From contig OZ023266.1 in assembly GCA_964006375.1 (NCBI GenBank), positions 68,481,391 to 68,545,390 of the forward strand: a stretch of 64,000 nt of DNA, in the 5' to 3' direction. This document shows positions 21,596 through 33,904 of the stretch, in pieces. Both the position numbers and the translations under genes were made by a program. This DNA is from Tillus elongatus (taxonomy: Eukaryota; Arthropoda; Insecta; Coleoptera; Cleridae). Every line of letters begins with the position of its first letter. The stretch's first letter is position 1. The notes under the pieces were generated by a model, which was given only the letters and a program-made list of their open reading frames with translations, ran no database searches and was not told where the DNA came from.

Positions 21596-24500
21596 ATGGA
21601 GTCGAAAAGAAAACAACGCAAAATCCTGCGCCGTGCTTTTACCGTAAGTGCGAACACTCACGAGGGCTGTTTCAAGGAGGTGAGTCCAGATTGGCAAAAA
21701 ATTAATGAAGCTTGGGAGATGCTGAACGTCAAGCATGATTCAATTAAACTTGTTGACTGTGAAATATTCAACCTCATGATGGAACAGGATGCTTCTGAGA
21801 TGATGTGGCCACTGAAATGATCTCTCAAGATGACTATCGTGTGTACTTGAGATCGAGTCTGCTTTGGGGCCTGCGGGCAACAGGACGGTTTCTTCAACCG
21901 GTGCAGCATCACAGCTGGAGGCGACAGGTATAAGAAATGTTAGACTTCCTAGAATTGAGGTTAAGAAGTATAATGGGGATGTAAGGGAATGGCTGTCGTT
22001 TTGGGGTCAGTTTAAGAAAATAGATGTGGACCACAAATTTTATTTAGCTGATAAGTTTGAACACCTTATATAGGCCATCGAGCCCAGTAGCAAAGCTAGT
22101 CAGCTGGTGGAAAGTTTTCCAGCGACGGGGGAAAGCTATGAATCGGCCATACAATGTCTTAAAACAAGATTTGGAAGGAAGGACTTGCAGATTAAAGTCT
22201 AAGTGAGAGAGCTTTTAAAGGTGGTGTTGAGTAATGCTCTGTCAAAGAGTAGGTTTTATCTCTCTATATTCTATGATAAAATAGAGACTCGGTTACCAGC
22301 TCTGGAAACACTCGGCATTACCATTGACAAATGTGCGGCTATGTTATATCCGCTAGTTGAGTCAAGTCTCCCTGAGGATCTACTTTGTGTGTGGCATTGC
22401 TCCAATGAGTTTTCGGAATCTGGTTTAGGTCAGGAAGAAGCAGGTTCAGACACATCTAAGACTCGTTTACAAGGGTCATTAAATGTCTGAAATCAGAGGT
22501 GGATGACGAGCACTGTATATCTCTTGCAGCTGAGGGGTTTGAAACTTGTCTTTCACTGAAGGCAAAGGCGGTGTTCAAGAAGAAGAAGACACTGCAGAGG
22601 CATTCAGGAAGTGAAGCATACATGGCAGCTGGTCTTATTAATGTTGACGCTTTAAAATGTATATTTTGCCAAGATAGTCACGAGTCTGTCACTTGTTTCA
22701 AGGTCCAAGATTTCACCCTGGAACGCAAAAGAAATGTTTTGGTGGAAAAATGTGCTTGTTTTAAATGTTTCAAGGTAGGGCATCAGTCTAGAAAATGTAG
22801 AGAGCGTCTCAGATGTGTTGTTTGTCAGAAATTGCAAGCAGTATTAATGTCTGCAGAGTTACCTGCAGATCAGCGATTCATGAAGAAAGAGTGCAGAATG
22901 AATGTCACAGAGCAAGCATTAGCCAACCATGCCAATGTGGGTATTTTTTTTGCAAACACTGCTTGTGACTGTCACCGGAAATCATGGGCCATGTCAGATA
23001 AGAGCACTCATCATCCCAGAGTCATCAGCAGAGAAATTGGTTTGGAAATCAAAGAGGATGGAAAATATCGTCCACTCACTGTTTGCAGGTTCCATGACTA
23101 CTGGCCAGAAACATGTCTGCCATGATATTGAAATAAAAGGTAGTGAATTTAGGTGTCAATTCAAAGCTCTTGACCAGGCTTTGATATGTCAAGAACTTTT
23201 GCCTGTTTTTGATGGTCCTTGGTTACAGGAACTCAGGGTGTTGAATATTCAAATAAGTGATTCAAAAGGCCCTGCTCCTGTTGAACTCATTGTTGGTGCT
23301 GATGTGGCTGGTCAGTTGTATACAGGCAAGAAGCATAACTTGAGATGTGGCTTGGTAGCAATGGAAACGTACTTCCGTTGGACCCTATGGGAAGTATTCA
23401 ATCTGATGCCAGATGTGGCACAGGCGTCACTTGTCACTCTTTGTGAAGGATGCTTGTATCAGTAACCTGTGGGAGTTAGATACTTTGGGAATCCCATATC
23501 CTTTAGGAAAAAGGTCGCGTCAAGAATTTGAACAAGCTGCTAAAGATTTTTCTTACAGATAGTCATTAAGGATTGTGAGGGTAGGTACGAAGTTAGGTTG
23601 CCATGGTTAGCAGGGCACCCCCTACTACCTGACAATTATTCTATAGCCAAGAAGAGACTGGAGAGAACCACAAGCAAGCTCCAGAAAGAGAATCTTCTGG
23701 AACAGTATGCTCTAGTGTCTAAGCAACGGCTCTTGGAAGGAGTAATTGAAGAAGTGCTTTTGGCTGAGCGCAACAAAGTGGTACATTACTTACCTCATAG
23801 GCCTGTTGTGAAAGAAGAGAGCCAGACGACTAAGATTAGAGCTGCTTTTGATGCTTCATCATGTGAAAAGGGGAGGGCTTTTCTGAACAATTGTTTGGAA
23901 AACCGACTTAATTTAATTAAGCCGATACCAAATATTTTATTGTGTTTCGAGAAATGAGAATTGCGGTGGTATCGGACATCAGAAAGGCATTCTTGCAGAT
24001 TGGTGTGCATGAGAAGGACAGAGATTTCTTTCGTTTCCTGTGGATAGATGGTGGTCAAGAGAGTATAGCGACACCGTCGTGTGGTGTTTGGTGTAAATAG
24101 CAGTCCGTTTTTGCTAAGTGCTACCCTTGAGCATCATCTGTGACGAGAGTTTGAGGAAGTGTAGCTGTGTATCTGGGTGTTCCAAAGACACTGTCACGAA
24201 GTTGCTTAGAATACAAAGGTGAATTGAGGGGAATGCAACAAGAGGGCAGAAATACAGCACTCATACCTTCTGCGATGCAAGTAAAGATGCTTATGCTACT
24301 GTTTTTAAGATTATTTGGGCCAAAGGATGTGTCAGTTCATTTGCTAGCGGCAAAGACGCGGGTGTTTTCAATTAAAGAGATGTCTATTTCTCGTTTAGAG
24401 TTGATGGCAGCAACTATTAGGGCAAGGTTGTATAGGTCTGCCAAGAAAGGATTCGACCAGGAGATGAAATGTTTTTTATGGAGCGATTCATCAACAGTTT

Positions 24501-26145
24501 TGGCTTGCATTAAAGGTCCAGATGAGTGGAAATCATTTGTGTCTAACTGAGTGAAGGAAATCTGGTCTCTGACGTGAGCAGAGTCATGGAAGCATGTGCC
24601 TGGTGTGTTGAATGCGGCTGATCTCCCGTCATGTGGTTGTACGGGGCCTTAGTTATTGAAATTAAGATGGTAGGAGGGTCCAAGGTGGCTCTATGAAGAG
24701 GAGAAGTTCTGGCCTTACTCAAAAGTTTTAGATGACCACTCAGAACTGGACAAGGAACAAAGAAAGAATTTGCTTGGCACATTGTTGAACTTGAATACCG
24801 ATCACTGGCATCTTACATATTTTTCTAAATATTTGAAAATGGTGGCTTGGATGTTTCAATTCATCAAACACTCGCGAGGACGAGAGTGCGATTACAAACC
24901 TTGAACTCCTTGCGTGATGGCTATGGTCTCATTCGTCTGAAGTCGCAACTGTCAAGATAGGAAGACAGTGAGAACTTTCGCTTCCCAGTCATTTTGTCTT
25001 CGGCACATGAAATAGTTAACGGGTTAATCTTGCATGTTCATGAGAGAGAGGGAGAGAGAGAGTCACATTGGACTGCAGGGACTGATTGTGTGCTTGAGGA
25101 AAAATACTGGATCCTAGGAGGTAGGCGTGCTATACGGATGGTAATTTCAAAATGTGTGGTGTGTAAGAGATACAGTGCTAGAAGACTTAGGATTCATGCC
25201 GATGGACAGAGTACGTGATGCTGCTGTTTAAAGTTGTCAGTATTGACTTTGCAAGATCTGTGTTTCTAAAAACGGACGATAAGGCTTGGATATGCCTTTT
25301 CACTTGTGCTGTTTACCGTGTGGTGCATTTTGAACTGACATTCTTGTTGTGGACTGTCAGTTTCATGCAGGCATTCTATCGGTGCGTGACACTTAGAGGC
25401 AGACCAGGGACAATATTTAGTTATAATGGCACAAACTTTGTAGGTGCAGAGAACATGTTCAGTAAAGTGAACTGGGATGTCGTTTCTGAGAACGCGAGTG
25501 TGCAATGCATAATGTGGCATTGATTTTTTCCAGTGAACTGTCCACATTGTCAAGCAATTGTTATGTAAAGTGCTTGTGCGAGCCTCTTTGTGTTATGAAG
25601 AGCTTCTCACAGTAATTTGTGACTGTGAATTGGTTGTAAACTCACGGCCGTTGACACATGTATCCAGTGATCCTGCCGAACTTGTACCTATAACCCCAGC
25701 AATGTTTTTGCAAGAACTGTCAGAGTGGGGTGTTCCTGATTGTGATGAAGCGGACAGGGCCACCCTATGCAGAAGAGTAGTGTATCGACAGAAGTTATGC
25801 GAAGATTTGCGTCATAGATTTAAAGGCGAGTATCTTGGACAATTGCGAAGTCTGCACAAGAAGAAATCTCAGAGTCAAATGAAAATTCGTGATGTAGTGT
25901 TGGTTGGTCATGATGGAATTTACCTCATGGATTGGCCACTTGGTCGAATAGTGGAACTTCTTCCTGGATGCGATGATGTAGTTTGTGTAGTTCGAGTGGA
26001 TACTGCTATAGGAACTTTGTTGTGGTCCATCCAGAGAATCTACCCCCTCGAGTGCATCGAGTACATAGAAGCTATTACTGATAGTGCGGGAGTGTCGGAC
26101 ATCTGTTCAGGTGTTCAGTGCAGAGTACCAGTCTCTAAAATATAG
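21596..26145 (+). pseudogene. BEL/Pao gag-pol polyprotein, full-length but broken
   Basis: Domains in BEL order. Gag starts at ATG 21596 (MESKRKQRKILRRAF), with the capsid-like region KYNGDVREWLSFWGQF at ~21970. Zinc knuckles at 22655-22835 (CIFCQDSHESVTC; CFKCFKVGHQSRKC). Then an aspartic protease/DUF1758-like segment to ~23460. RT at 23598-24160 (HYLPHRPVV, IRAAFDASSCEKG). RNase H remnants at 24260-24540. Integrase at 24994-26050 (KYWILGGRRAIRMVISKCVVC, then DDKAWICLFTCAVYR). More than ten stops or shifts break it. The second catalytic Asp of the integrase is Tyr (FSYNGTNFVG), and a (GA)n tract replaces the His-box region at 25041-25062. Inactive. Confidence 0.88.
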
Positions 26146-26300
26146 TGCACCAGGAGTGGTCATGTGACAGTTGCACGAACGATTTCGGTAATCATTTTGT
26201 TTGATCTAAATGTCACTTATGTTAGTTTGTCTTTCATTCTGTGTATCTCCTTTTGCTTGTGAGCTCACTCCAATGATTTGTAGCTCCTCAGGTGGGAGAA

Positions 26301-26596
26301 TGTCGGAGACACAGCTTATATGTCAATGAATGATTGTAATCAATTGATGGTGGCAACAATGCCTGTTCTTTTAGATTTTAAGCATTTGTCTGCATTGACA
26401 AGTAACATTTTATGTCAATGATGCTGAAATATGTAGATGAGAGAAGTAGCTTTTGTTCCTCGAGAATGTCAATTGTCAACAGTTAATACCGATAGTTAAG
26501 AATTCGTTGTCGTTGTTTTAATGTGTATTAACTTAACCGCTGGTCCGATTCAGTGTTTGGCTCGCGACGAGTAGTTGCAAAGATCTGGACACAACA
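26301..26596 (+). repeat. 3' LTR of BEL/Pao element 1
   Basis: TGTCGGAGACACAG ... GGACACAACA, preceded by the purine tract GGTGGGAGAA. 296 bp; relative to the 5' LTR it has about 37 extra bases near 26540-26575 (CCGCTGGTCCGATTCAG...) and a short segment near 26385. Confidence 0.9.
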
Positions 26597-26601
26597 GGCA
26601 C

Positions 26602-26925
26602 CATGAAGACAAACACTCCAAATCATGGGAAAGGGCAGACATTTCAGCAGCTGTAGACAGAAGTGAACATTTTAAAATCATGTACAAACATTAAGTAAGG
26701 TGACCTGAATGACATTCCAACATCACTGATGAAAATGTTGAATAGAAAATGGCCCCAGGTGTGAACCCTGTGGAACCTCAAAGTACCTACTGCACAGAAC
26801 ATTGATTTCATGTCTAATGTTAAAGGCATGGTGCAAATAGCAATAGCCAGGCCTATTATAAAGTCAAGGGTGTACTTCAAATCAGTGAAAACCAGGACCC
26901 CTAGAGTATTCAAAGGAAAAACTTA
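26602..26925 (-). pseudogene. LINE reverse transcriptase, palm part (continues at 20994)
   Basis: On the minus strand GHFLFNIFISDVGMSF, then YLMFVHDFKMF. The latter is the YxDD catalytic box in altered form (FVHD for FADD). Together with 20640-20994 it forms one LINE RT split by the BEL/Pao insertion. Catalytically dead if read as is. Confidence 0.78.
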
Positions 26926-26929
26926 TGGG

Positions 26930-27500
26930 TACCATTAGTCATCAGAGAAGGGCACAAGGCCAAAATTTTTTGTATGGCCAACAAAAACTTATGAATATTA
27001 TAAAGATTAAATTTCTTGGCGCAAGAAAGTAAAGAAGTTCCAGAAAAAAAATATTGGAAATTAAAAAAAATTTTCTTCTTAAAACGTCAAAGTCGCGAAC
27101 CGAAAAGTCGAAATTGGCGATTTTGAAAAAAAGACTGAAACGAATGCGGGTTATGTAGAAGAAATATCATAAGAAGTTTTTTTACAAAGTTTCTGCTTTA
27201 ATGCCATTGTGCTTCAATTTACTAAAATGTTTGCAGAAAATTCATTTCAAATATAAATATATCCCATTCTCTGATGCAATAGTTGGCACTAGTTTAAGTT
27301 ATAGAGGTTGTGATTTCATAGTAAAATATTTTTTCATTTAACAACATAATATTAAAATAGTCCCTTCTCTTCAAACAAGTTGATAGACAAACCATATATC
27401 AAGTAGTAAGAGTTTGGATATAGCAAGTGCATTATGGTAGAGCATTTTTAGAAACAATTTTTTCAAACTTAAATAAGTTTCTATTAAACTATTATCAAAA
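26930..27500 (+). repeat. Dispersed non-coding repeat family R
   Basis: Shares blocks with 51250-51560 (+) and 56600-56710 (-): CAAAACGTCAAAGT(C/T)GCGA, ATTTTACTAAAATRTTT with CAGAAAATKCATTTCAAATA, and GTCATCAGAGAAKGGCAC. It ends near a copy of the GCAAGTGCRTTATGGTAG motif (27423-27440). No coding capacity recognised. Confidence 0.7.
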
Positions 27501-27957
27501 ATAATGAAGTTAGAAATTTGGTACAAAGTAGCCTATAGAGTAACACACATCCCAAATTTTCTGTCCATTTCTTTGTCAAACCAAATTTTTTACATTGAAA
27601 AAAAAGTGTATGAGCTTTAATCTGTATCACATAAATTACACTACAATTGGTGGCGCTTTGGGTTGCAGTTACCCTCTCATCATCGAGATTGTTGGTACGA
27701 ATAGTCGTTTAAGTTTTTTATTCAATTCTAATCCCAATAACCAATCAGATTATGTTATTATTGAGCGAATTTTTTAAGAAATGAATATAATAATATAAAT
27801 AAAATATATATAAAGAATATAAGAATATTTAAATTACTTTGGTACAAAAAAGGTAAGAAATAATTTTTCATTTCATAATGTTTACATTTTCATATCAGCG
27901 ACAAGGCTAATCGAAAAACATGCATAATATGAACATAATAAATTTTACATACATATG
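27500..27957. other. AT-rich DNA, no gene recognised
   Basis: The small frame at 27595-27777 is not similar to any family I know. Confidence 0.5.
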
Positions 27958-28091
<134 letters not shown>

Positions 28092-28129
28092 CTGATAAGG
28101 AATAAAGGCCGTTATTGTTAGTTTCAAAA

Positions 28130-29098
28130 ATTTAGAGTCTCAGTAAGGGACATGCGAGAGAACAAGAGGAGTGGCTACACCAACAAGCGGATCCTCATAG
28201 CCACAGGCAGCCCTTAAGGCCCTAAGTAGCCCATGCGTAAATTCCAGGCTGGTAAGTGAATGCAGAGACGAGATGACCGACCTGCCTGGGCAGAATGAGG
28301 TCACCCTCATCTGGGTGCCAGGTCACTCGGGGGTCAAAGGCAACGAAGAAGCTGACGGTCACGCAAAGAGAGGATCAGCAGAACCATTTATGGGACCAGA
28401 ACCGGGCATATCAAAAGGTACGGCCGGGGGAATCATCAAGTCCTGGGTCAGGGAACAGCTCAAGGCATACTGGGCAGATTGGCCAGGGCTCAAACACGGG
28501 AAGTCCAAAGAGAGATGTGGAGCTGCTAAATGTTAGAAGAGGACAGCTCTGGAACATAACAGGACTTTTGACAGGACACATGGCTGCCAAGAAACATCTG
28601 CATAAAATGGGGCGGTTCGAGGGGACTTGGCATGCAGACTCTGCAGCGAGGGGGAAGAATCAGCCCAGCACATCTTGTGCGATTGTAAAGCTCTGGCCTG
28701 TCAAAGACAACTGATCTACGGACAGCCTAGACCGGAGACATAGCAATACAATACAACCTCAGATATAGGTTTTATAAAATAATAAAGCGGATAGATGTCG
28801 ACTGTAGCTAGGCTGTAGCCCCATTCAAGTGTTTAAAGAGTTTAAAGTGTTTCAATTGAAATGGACTAATTTTTATAAACAGAAGAGCGAAGGATATCTG
28901 CACCTATGGGATGGGAATTAAAATGGATTCTATACTTTCCTGTATTGTATTTTCACCCTACCAATTGCTGTGCAGACTAGTTCAAGGCACAGTGATTCTG
29001 GAATGAGTGCAGTAGAAAAGACAAAGGGCCTGCACAATAAGCAAAAGGCTGCAGTGCTATCTGGGCGGCAAAGAAGTGGACGAGCCCTCAGGAAAAAA
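28130..29098 (+). mobile_element. LINE 3' end with RNase H domain, copy 1
   Basis: RNase H: ILIATGS (Asp altered), ALKALSSPCVNSRLVSEC, then VTLIWVPGHSGVKGNEEAD with the conserved GHSGxxGNExAD catalytic segment. The C-terminal zinc region is frameshifted (LLTGHMAAKKHLHKMGRF, CRLCSEGEESAQHILCD-like). The 3' end is CAGTGCTATCTGGGCGGCAA ... GAGCCCTCAGGAAAAAAAG. About 195 bp (28755-28950) not found in copy 2 interrupts it. R1/I-type LINE family. Confidence 0.85.
28755..28950. mobile_element. Small insertion in the LINE RNase H copy
   Basis: By comparison with the copy at 49165-49185, the text between AGCAATACAA and TTCACCCTACC is extra here. Its edges are AATACAATAC and TATTGTATT, which are inverted to each other, suggesting a MITE-like insertion. 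No target duplication is clear. Confidence 0.55.
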
Positions 29099-29099
29099 A

Positions 29100-29577
29100 G
29101 GGACATGCGCCATATTTTGCACCTTTTTTGGTGCATCCTCAGAGACTTAAAAAGAATTACAGCTCTGGTATAAAATTCATAATTATCTTAGAATTACTCC
29201 CCGAAAGCTGAACAAAGTAAGAAAAAACTCCCTGGTCAGAAACACACAGAGGAAGTTAAACATCACAAGTTTTGGAAATTTTACACACAAGATACACACA
29301 GAACACAAAAGGCCACTTGAAAAACCTGTGGCTACATGGTCATCTCTGTAAGAATATTGTTACAATTTAACATTGAAAGAATTTTAATGCAACAAACGCG
29401 GTTCTTGGAAACCTGTTGATTGACAGCTGGCTTTTATATATATTTTTGACATATGAGCCAGCAGCTCCGACAGAAGCATAATGGACTGAGAGATTTCAGA
29501 GTCAACGGATGTGGGCTATAGAGTAGGCAACACAAAGAAGGCAGCTGGTTCTTGGAACCATTAACTTATATGTAGCC
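29100..29577. other. AT-rich DNA without recognisable gene
   Basis: No open frame or repeat assignable. The words GGCAGCTGGTTCTTGG recur in part within the stretch (29380-29400, 29541-29556). Confidence 0.5.
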
Positions 29578-29743
29578 AGTCAGGTAATGGGGCCGTTAAA
29601 TTGTTTCTTGAATCAATTGTCTTTTTGTGTATTTGTAATGAGGATATAATAGATACTTGAAAACATACTATAACCTCATTGCAAACACACAAAAAATAAG
29701 ACAGTTAATTCAATAAACAATTTAAGTGCCACATTACCTGACT
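29578..29743. mobile_element. 166-bp palindromic MITE
   Basis: The whole element is an imperfect inverted repeat: AGTCAGGTAATGGGGCCGTT at the left, and in reverse complement from the right AGTCAGGTAATGTGGCACTT. Both continue through AAATTGTTTMTTGAATYAAYTGTC, TTTTTGTGT and AATGAGGWTATA to a short centre. No coding capacity; target duplication not clear. Confidence 0.85.
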
Positions 29744-30168
29744 CAACAAATAACACTTATCAGCTTAACCTTATAATTATTGTTACGAAAGAACCTGACT
29801 TAATAGACCTCCACCCTATTAGTTGCACCGATGACTAGGCAGATAGACGAAACATCATAAATAACACAGGACTTACGACAATTTCTCAGGTCTAGGGTTG
29901 AACAAACTGAGACCTCAGAGACCATATCCAGCGAGATTTGTGGAGTAGTAGGCAGATTGAGGTCCCGTAATCGAGATACAACCTAACCTTATTCACCACT
30001 CTAAGGAGTAGACAGATTGAGGCCTTAGAGTTCAATTCGTTTCATTTACTCTTACCTTAACCTCTTTAAAATGGAAGGTTCCAAAACAGGAGCTGAAACA
30101 TCGACTTTTCATAAATTCTGGGCGCGGGTCAACCCGAGAACCAAGTATATCTCACACTAATATATCTA
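29744..30168. other. Sequence without gene, with internal repeats
   Basis: Contains two related blocks, AGTAGGCAGATTGAGGTC at ~29945 and AGTAGACAGATTGAGGCC at ~30006. No coding frame recognised. Confidence 0.5.
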
Positions 30169-30170
30169 TA

Positions 30171-30252
<82 letters not shown>
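30169..30252. repeat. (TA)n microsatellite at LINE 3' end
   Basis: About 80 bases of TA directly at the 3' end of the minus-strand LINE that starts at 30253, the same arrangement as at 2370. Confidence 0.95.
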
Positions 30253-30256
<4 letters not shown>

Positions 30257-31208
30257 TTATTTCAATATAGGAAATCCTAATACATACAAACAAATTAACA
30301 TTTAATCATACATGTGCTCTCAACATCAACTGAAAAAGTTTCCTCCTAAATAAACCCAATGTACCACAATTTCTGAAATCATCAGGTAAGCTGTTAAACT
30401 CGCTGATACCTCTAAAAAACACTGACTTCATTGCTCCGCTTGTATAGGTTCTATATATGTGCAGACCATCAGCACCCCTTGTATTATATTGGTGAATGTC
30501 TCTGTTAAAAACCAGAAATGAATCGAAATAGGCTGGCAAGTTTAAAAACAAATATCATCGTTAAGTAGTACAGTCTATCTGCAACACATTGCCAGTTCAA
30601 AGTCGCCAGCATCAATTTTATTGGTGTATATCTGCTCACTTTTAAGACAATTCGCATTCCACGATTCTGCAGTTTCTGTAACACATTCAGAGAGTTCAGA
30701 TCCATCACGTGAAGCAAGGTAGCACAGTAATCAAAATGAGGTTGTAACAGTGTGCGATACACCGTGATACTAGCATACACTGACAAATTGTGACTGAGTC
30801 TGTCGAACAAAAATATTTTTTTCTTTATTTTCTTGCTTATGTACTCAGAGTGACTCTTAAAGCTAAGTGCCTCATCCAAAACAAAACCCAAATATTTCAT
30901 TTCTTTTACAAATTCTATCCTCTTGTTTTCAATCATCAAAGTTACATTATTACAATCTATCTTCTTCAGCCTATAGTTACTACCCAATAACATAGCTTAT
31001 GTTTTGTTCGCATTCAACCCCAGTCTGTTCACATGCAGGTATGCAGCAAACCTATCAAGAACTTCATTCATCCTTGTAACCATATTTGCAACATTGTCTC
31101 CAGTACAGGCAATCAATGTGTCGCAGCAAACAAACTTATATATTCAAAATCTCCACTGAAATTAATATCATTCATGTAAACGATTAAAAGTAGGGGTCAG
31201 TATATATA
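30253..31208 (-). mobile_element. LINE reverse transcriptase, C-terminal third
   Basis: Minus-strand reading gives, in order, DTLIACTGDNVANM (beyond a damaged YADD box), LDRFAAYLHVNRLGLNANKT, a 162-residue open part with EMKYLGFVLDEALSFKSHSE and a thumb (TVYRTLLQPHFDYC), then HQYNTRGADGLHIYRT and FNSLPDDFRNC...FRRKLFQL, which is the CR1/Jockey-like C-terminus. One stop and one frameshift are visible. The 3' end runs into (TA)n. The mariner at 31211 begins where the LINE sequence is lost. Confidence 0.85.
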
Positions 31209-31210
31209 TA

Positions 31211-33827
31211 CAAGGTGGGCCAAACTCGATGGCCTATTAGAAGTATTTAGAGCATCAAAAGAGATAGAGATCTGAAATTTGGGTTATTTTTGTAAGTGGT
31301 CGCGATCTTTGTTTCGAAAATATTTTTAACAATGCAGTGTTGCCACATCTACCCTAAATAGATACTAACTTTGTTTTTTCAAATGAAACACCCTATATAT
31401 TATGACATTTTCGGGTCCCCCGGAACATTTACAAAGTTTTTTATACAAGTTATTTCTCACCTATCTAGAGCCGTTATGGAGATATAAAATAATATTTAGG
31501 AAATTTGGCAACTTTCATTCCTCAATGAAAAAACGATTATCACCGCAACCGACATAGCTAGGATTCTATATTTATGGTTTCTGTTTGTCAATGGGTTAAT
31601 ATATGATGATATGCTGTGATAATTCAATTACTGCATACAGGCTGTTCACAAAATGATGGACTTCTGATAGGACATTGAAAGGCAAGTAACTCGGAAATTT
31701 CAAATGGAACACCCTGTATTTTATAATGAAATAAGCAAGATTAATTCATTTTCATTCTAAAAGTGCTGGGCGATGTAGTACCTATTCTCAGCGGTTTTCG
31801 ACTTATAAGCAAAAATAGAAAATATTGCAAGTAAACTGTTAAATAATACTAATTTTTAGTTCCTCAACCAATTGCTATGTTAAAATCTGATTCATTATTC
31901 AACACTAAAAAATCACACCATTGACAGCTGGCTATATTCTCATATAAAATAACAAGACGAAAATAAACATACAAACAAATAAATTAACAAACACAAATAA
32001 ATAAATAATGAAATGAACATCAATAATTAAATTGCTTGAATCGTCCTCCTTCAACTCTCAAACATTCTATGACTTGTGTCAGAACATGAGTTGTTGCTGC
32101 TTCTATCTCACATCCCCCTAGAGATAGTAATGTGCTCGACACTTTATTTTTGAGTTCTTCCTTGGTGTTAATGGGCGTCAGCTAAACAATTTGTTTGATT
32201 ATACCCCAAAGATAAAAATCCAGTGGGGTGAGATCTGGTGACCTCGGTGGCCAAACCCAAGGACCTCCTCGACGTATCCAACGATCTTCAAACATTCCCA
32301 CAAGTTCATTTGTCACTTGGTTTGTGCAATGGACTGGAGAACCATCTAGCTGATACCAGCAATCTCGGAGAGTCTCAAGATTTAATTCATCGAGGAAGTC
32401 AGATACTGTGGTCCGTAATATCTGAAGATATTTTTCCGATTTTAAATTCTCTTCGTAAAAGCAAAATTTTATTTGGTCGTTCATCATCAAGCAAAAGACA
32501 TTGAACTCAAATTTATGTTGAAACCCTGTCTCTTTAATGAAGTGTGGATTTTCCGCTGCCCAGTAATGTGAATTTCTTCGATTGAAGATGCCTTCTCTAG
32601 TAAACTTGCTTTCGTCCGCCCAAATAATTTTCTTCAGAAAATTTGGATCTTCTTGAGTACGAATTAACATCATTTCACATAAATTTACGCGTTTTTCCGG
32701 ATCAGTTGGCTCAATGGCTTGAAGTCTTATGAATTTATAATTATGCATTCCATAGTTATGCATTATTCTTTCTATGGATTTATAGGATATTCCTAAGTCT
32801 TTCTCGGCGGAATGAAGTGATGCATGAGGAAATGCACAAAAATATGCTAGGACAATTATTATATTGTCATCGTTACCTGTAACAGGTTTCATTTGGAGTC
32901 TTGGATTGCTCATGTGACCGTTATTCAAAAAGTTGGCTTGTAACCTCTTGAATTTCTTCCCATTCATCGGAACAATGCCTGGATACTTTTCGTTGAAGTT
33001 TCTGCATGTCCTTGAAATAATCTTGTTACACTGGCCATGCATGAAGAACAAGTCCAAAATTTGCTCATTTGTATATGAATTTGCCATTTCCAATAAAATA
33101 TCACTAACAATATGTATAACGAACAGAGTTATAAACTGACAGTTTAATTCTGACAATCGATCTTGACAATTTAGAAGCATCGCCTACTATTTATAACAAA
33201 TCTATTCAAGGCAAGGCAATATTTTCTATTTTTGCTTATAAGTCGAAAACCGCTGAGAATAGGTACTACATCGCCCAGCACTTTTAGAATGGAAATAAAT
33301 TAATCTTGCTTATTTCATTATAAAATACAGGGTGTTCCATTTGAAATTTCCGAGTTACTTGCCTTTCAATGTCCTATCAGAAGTCCTTCACTTTGTGAAC
33401 ACCCTGTATGCAGTAATTGAATTATCACAGCATATCATCATATATTAACTCATTGACAAACAGAAACCATAAATACAGAATCCTAGCTATGTCGGTTGCG
33501 GTGATAATCGTTTTTTCATTGAGGAATGAAAGTTGCCAAATTTCCTAAATATTATTTTATATCTCCATAACGGCTCTAGATAGGTGAGAAATAACTTGTA
33601 TAAAAAACTTTGTAAATGTTCCGGGGGACCCGAAAATGTCATAATATATAGGGTGTTTCATTTGAAAAAACAAAGTTAGTATCTATTTAGGGTAGATGTG
33701 GCAACACTGCATTGCTAAAAATATTTTCGAAACAAAGATCGCGACCACTTACAAAAATAACCCAAATTTCAGATCTCTATCTCTTTTGATGCTCTAAATA
33801 CTTCTAATAGGCCATCGAGTTTGGCCC

Positions 33828-33833
<6 letters not shown>
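31211..33833 (-). mobile_element. DD41D mariner-family transposon with ~620-bp terminal inverted repeats
   Basis: Starts CAAGGTGGGCCAAACTCGATGG and ends in the inverted form (reverse complement TAGGGTGGGCCAAACTCGATGG), with TA on both sides. The inverted similarity runs to about 31830 on the left and from about 33214 on the right, with few differences. The repeats include internal CACCCTGTA/TACAGGGTG words. The transposase is encoded on the minus strand between them. Long terminal repeats of this kind are unusual for mariners, which commonly have tens of bases. Confidence 0.9.
32020..33087 (-). pseudogene. DD41D mariner-like transposase with one in-frame stop
   Basis: Start chosen at MANSYTNEQILDLFFMHG (33087), which fits the family N-terminal helix-turn-helix; an upstream Met at 33180 extends into the terminal repeat. 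Catalytic residues: first Asp in IIWADESKFTREG, second in YQLDGSPVHCTN, third in RSPDLTPLDFYLWG. I count 41 residues between the second and third, the DD41D spacing of rosa-like mariners. The only visible lesion is TAG at 32182-32184, just after the third Asp (IIKQIV*). The frame then continues for 53 codons to a natural-looking end (GGRFKQFNY, TGA at 32020). Cut-and-paste transposase; this copy is probably recently inactivated. Confidence 0.9.

Positions 33834-33901
<68 letters not shown>
33834..33901. repeat. (TA)n microsatellite
   Basis: About 68 bases of TA between the mariner right end and the Tigger-like element; the mariner's TA target duplication lies in it. Confidence 0.95.

Positions 33902-33904
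<3 letters not shown>

Noticed and set aside
29848..29880. Hammerhead-like text CCGATGACTAGGCAGATAGACGAAAC
   Set aside because: Core begins CCGATGA, stem II has only three pairs with an extra A before GAAAC, and no stem I or cleavage triplet can be placed.
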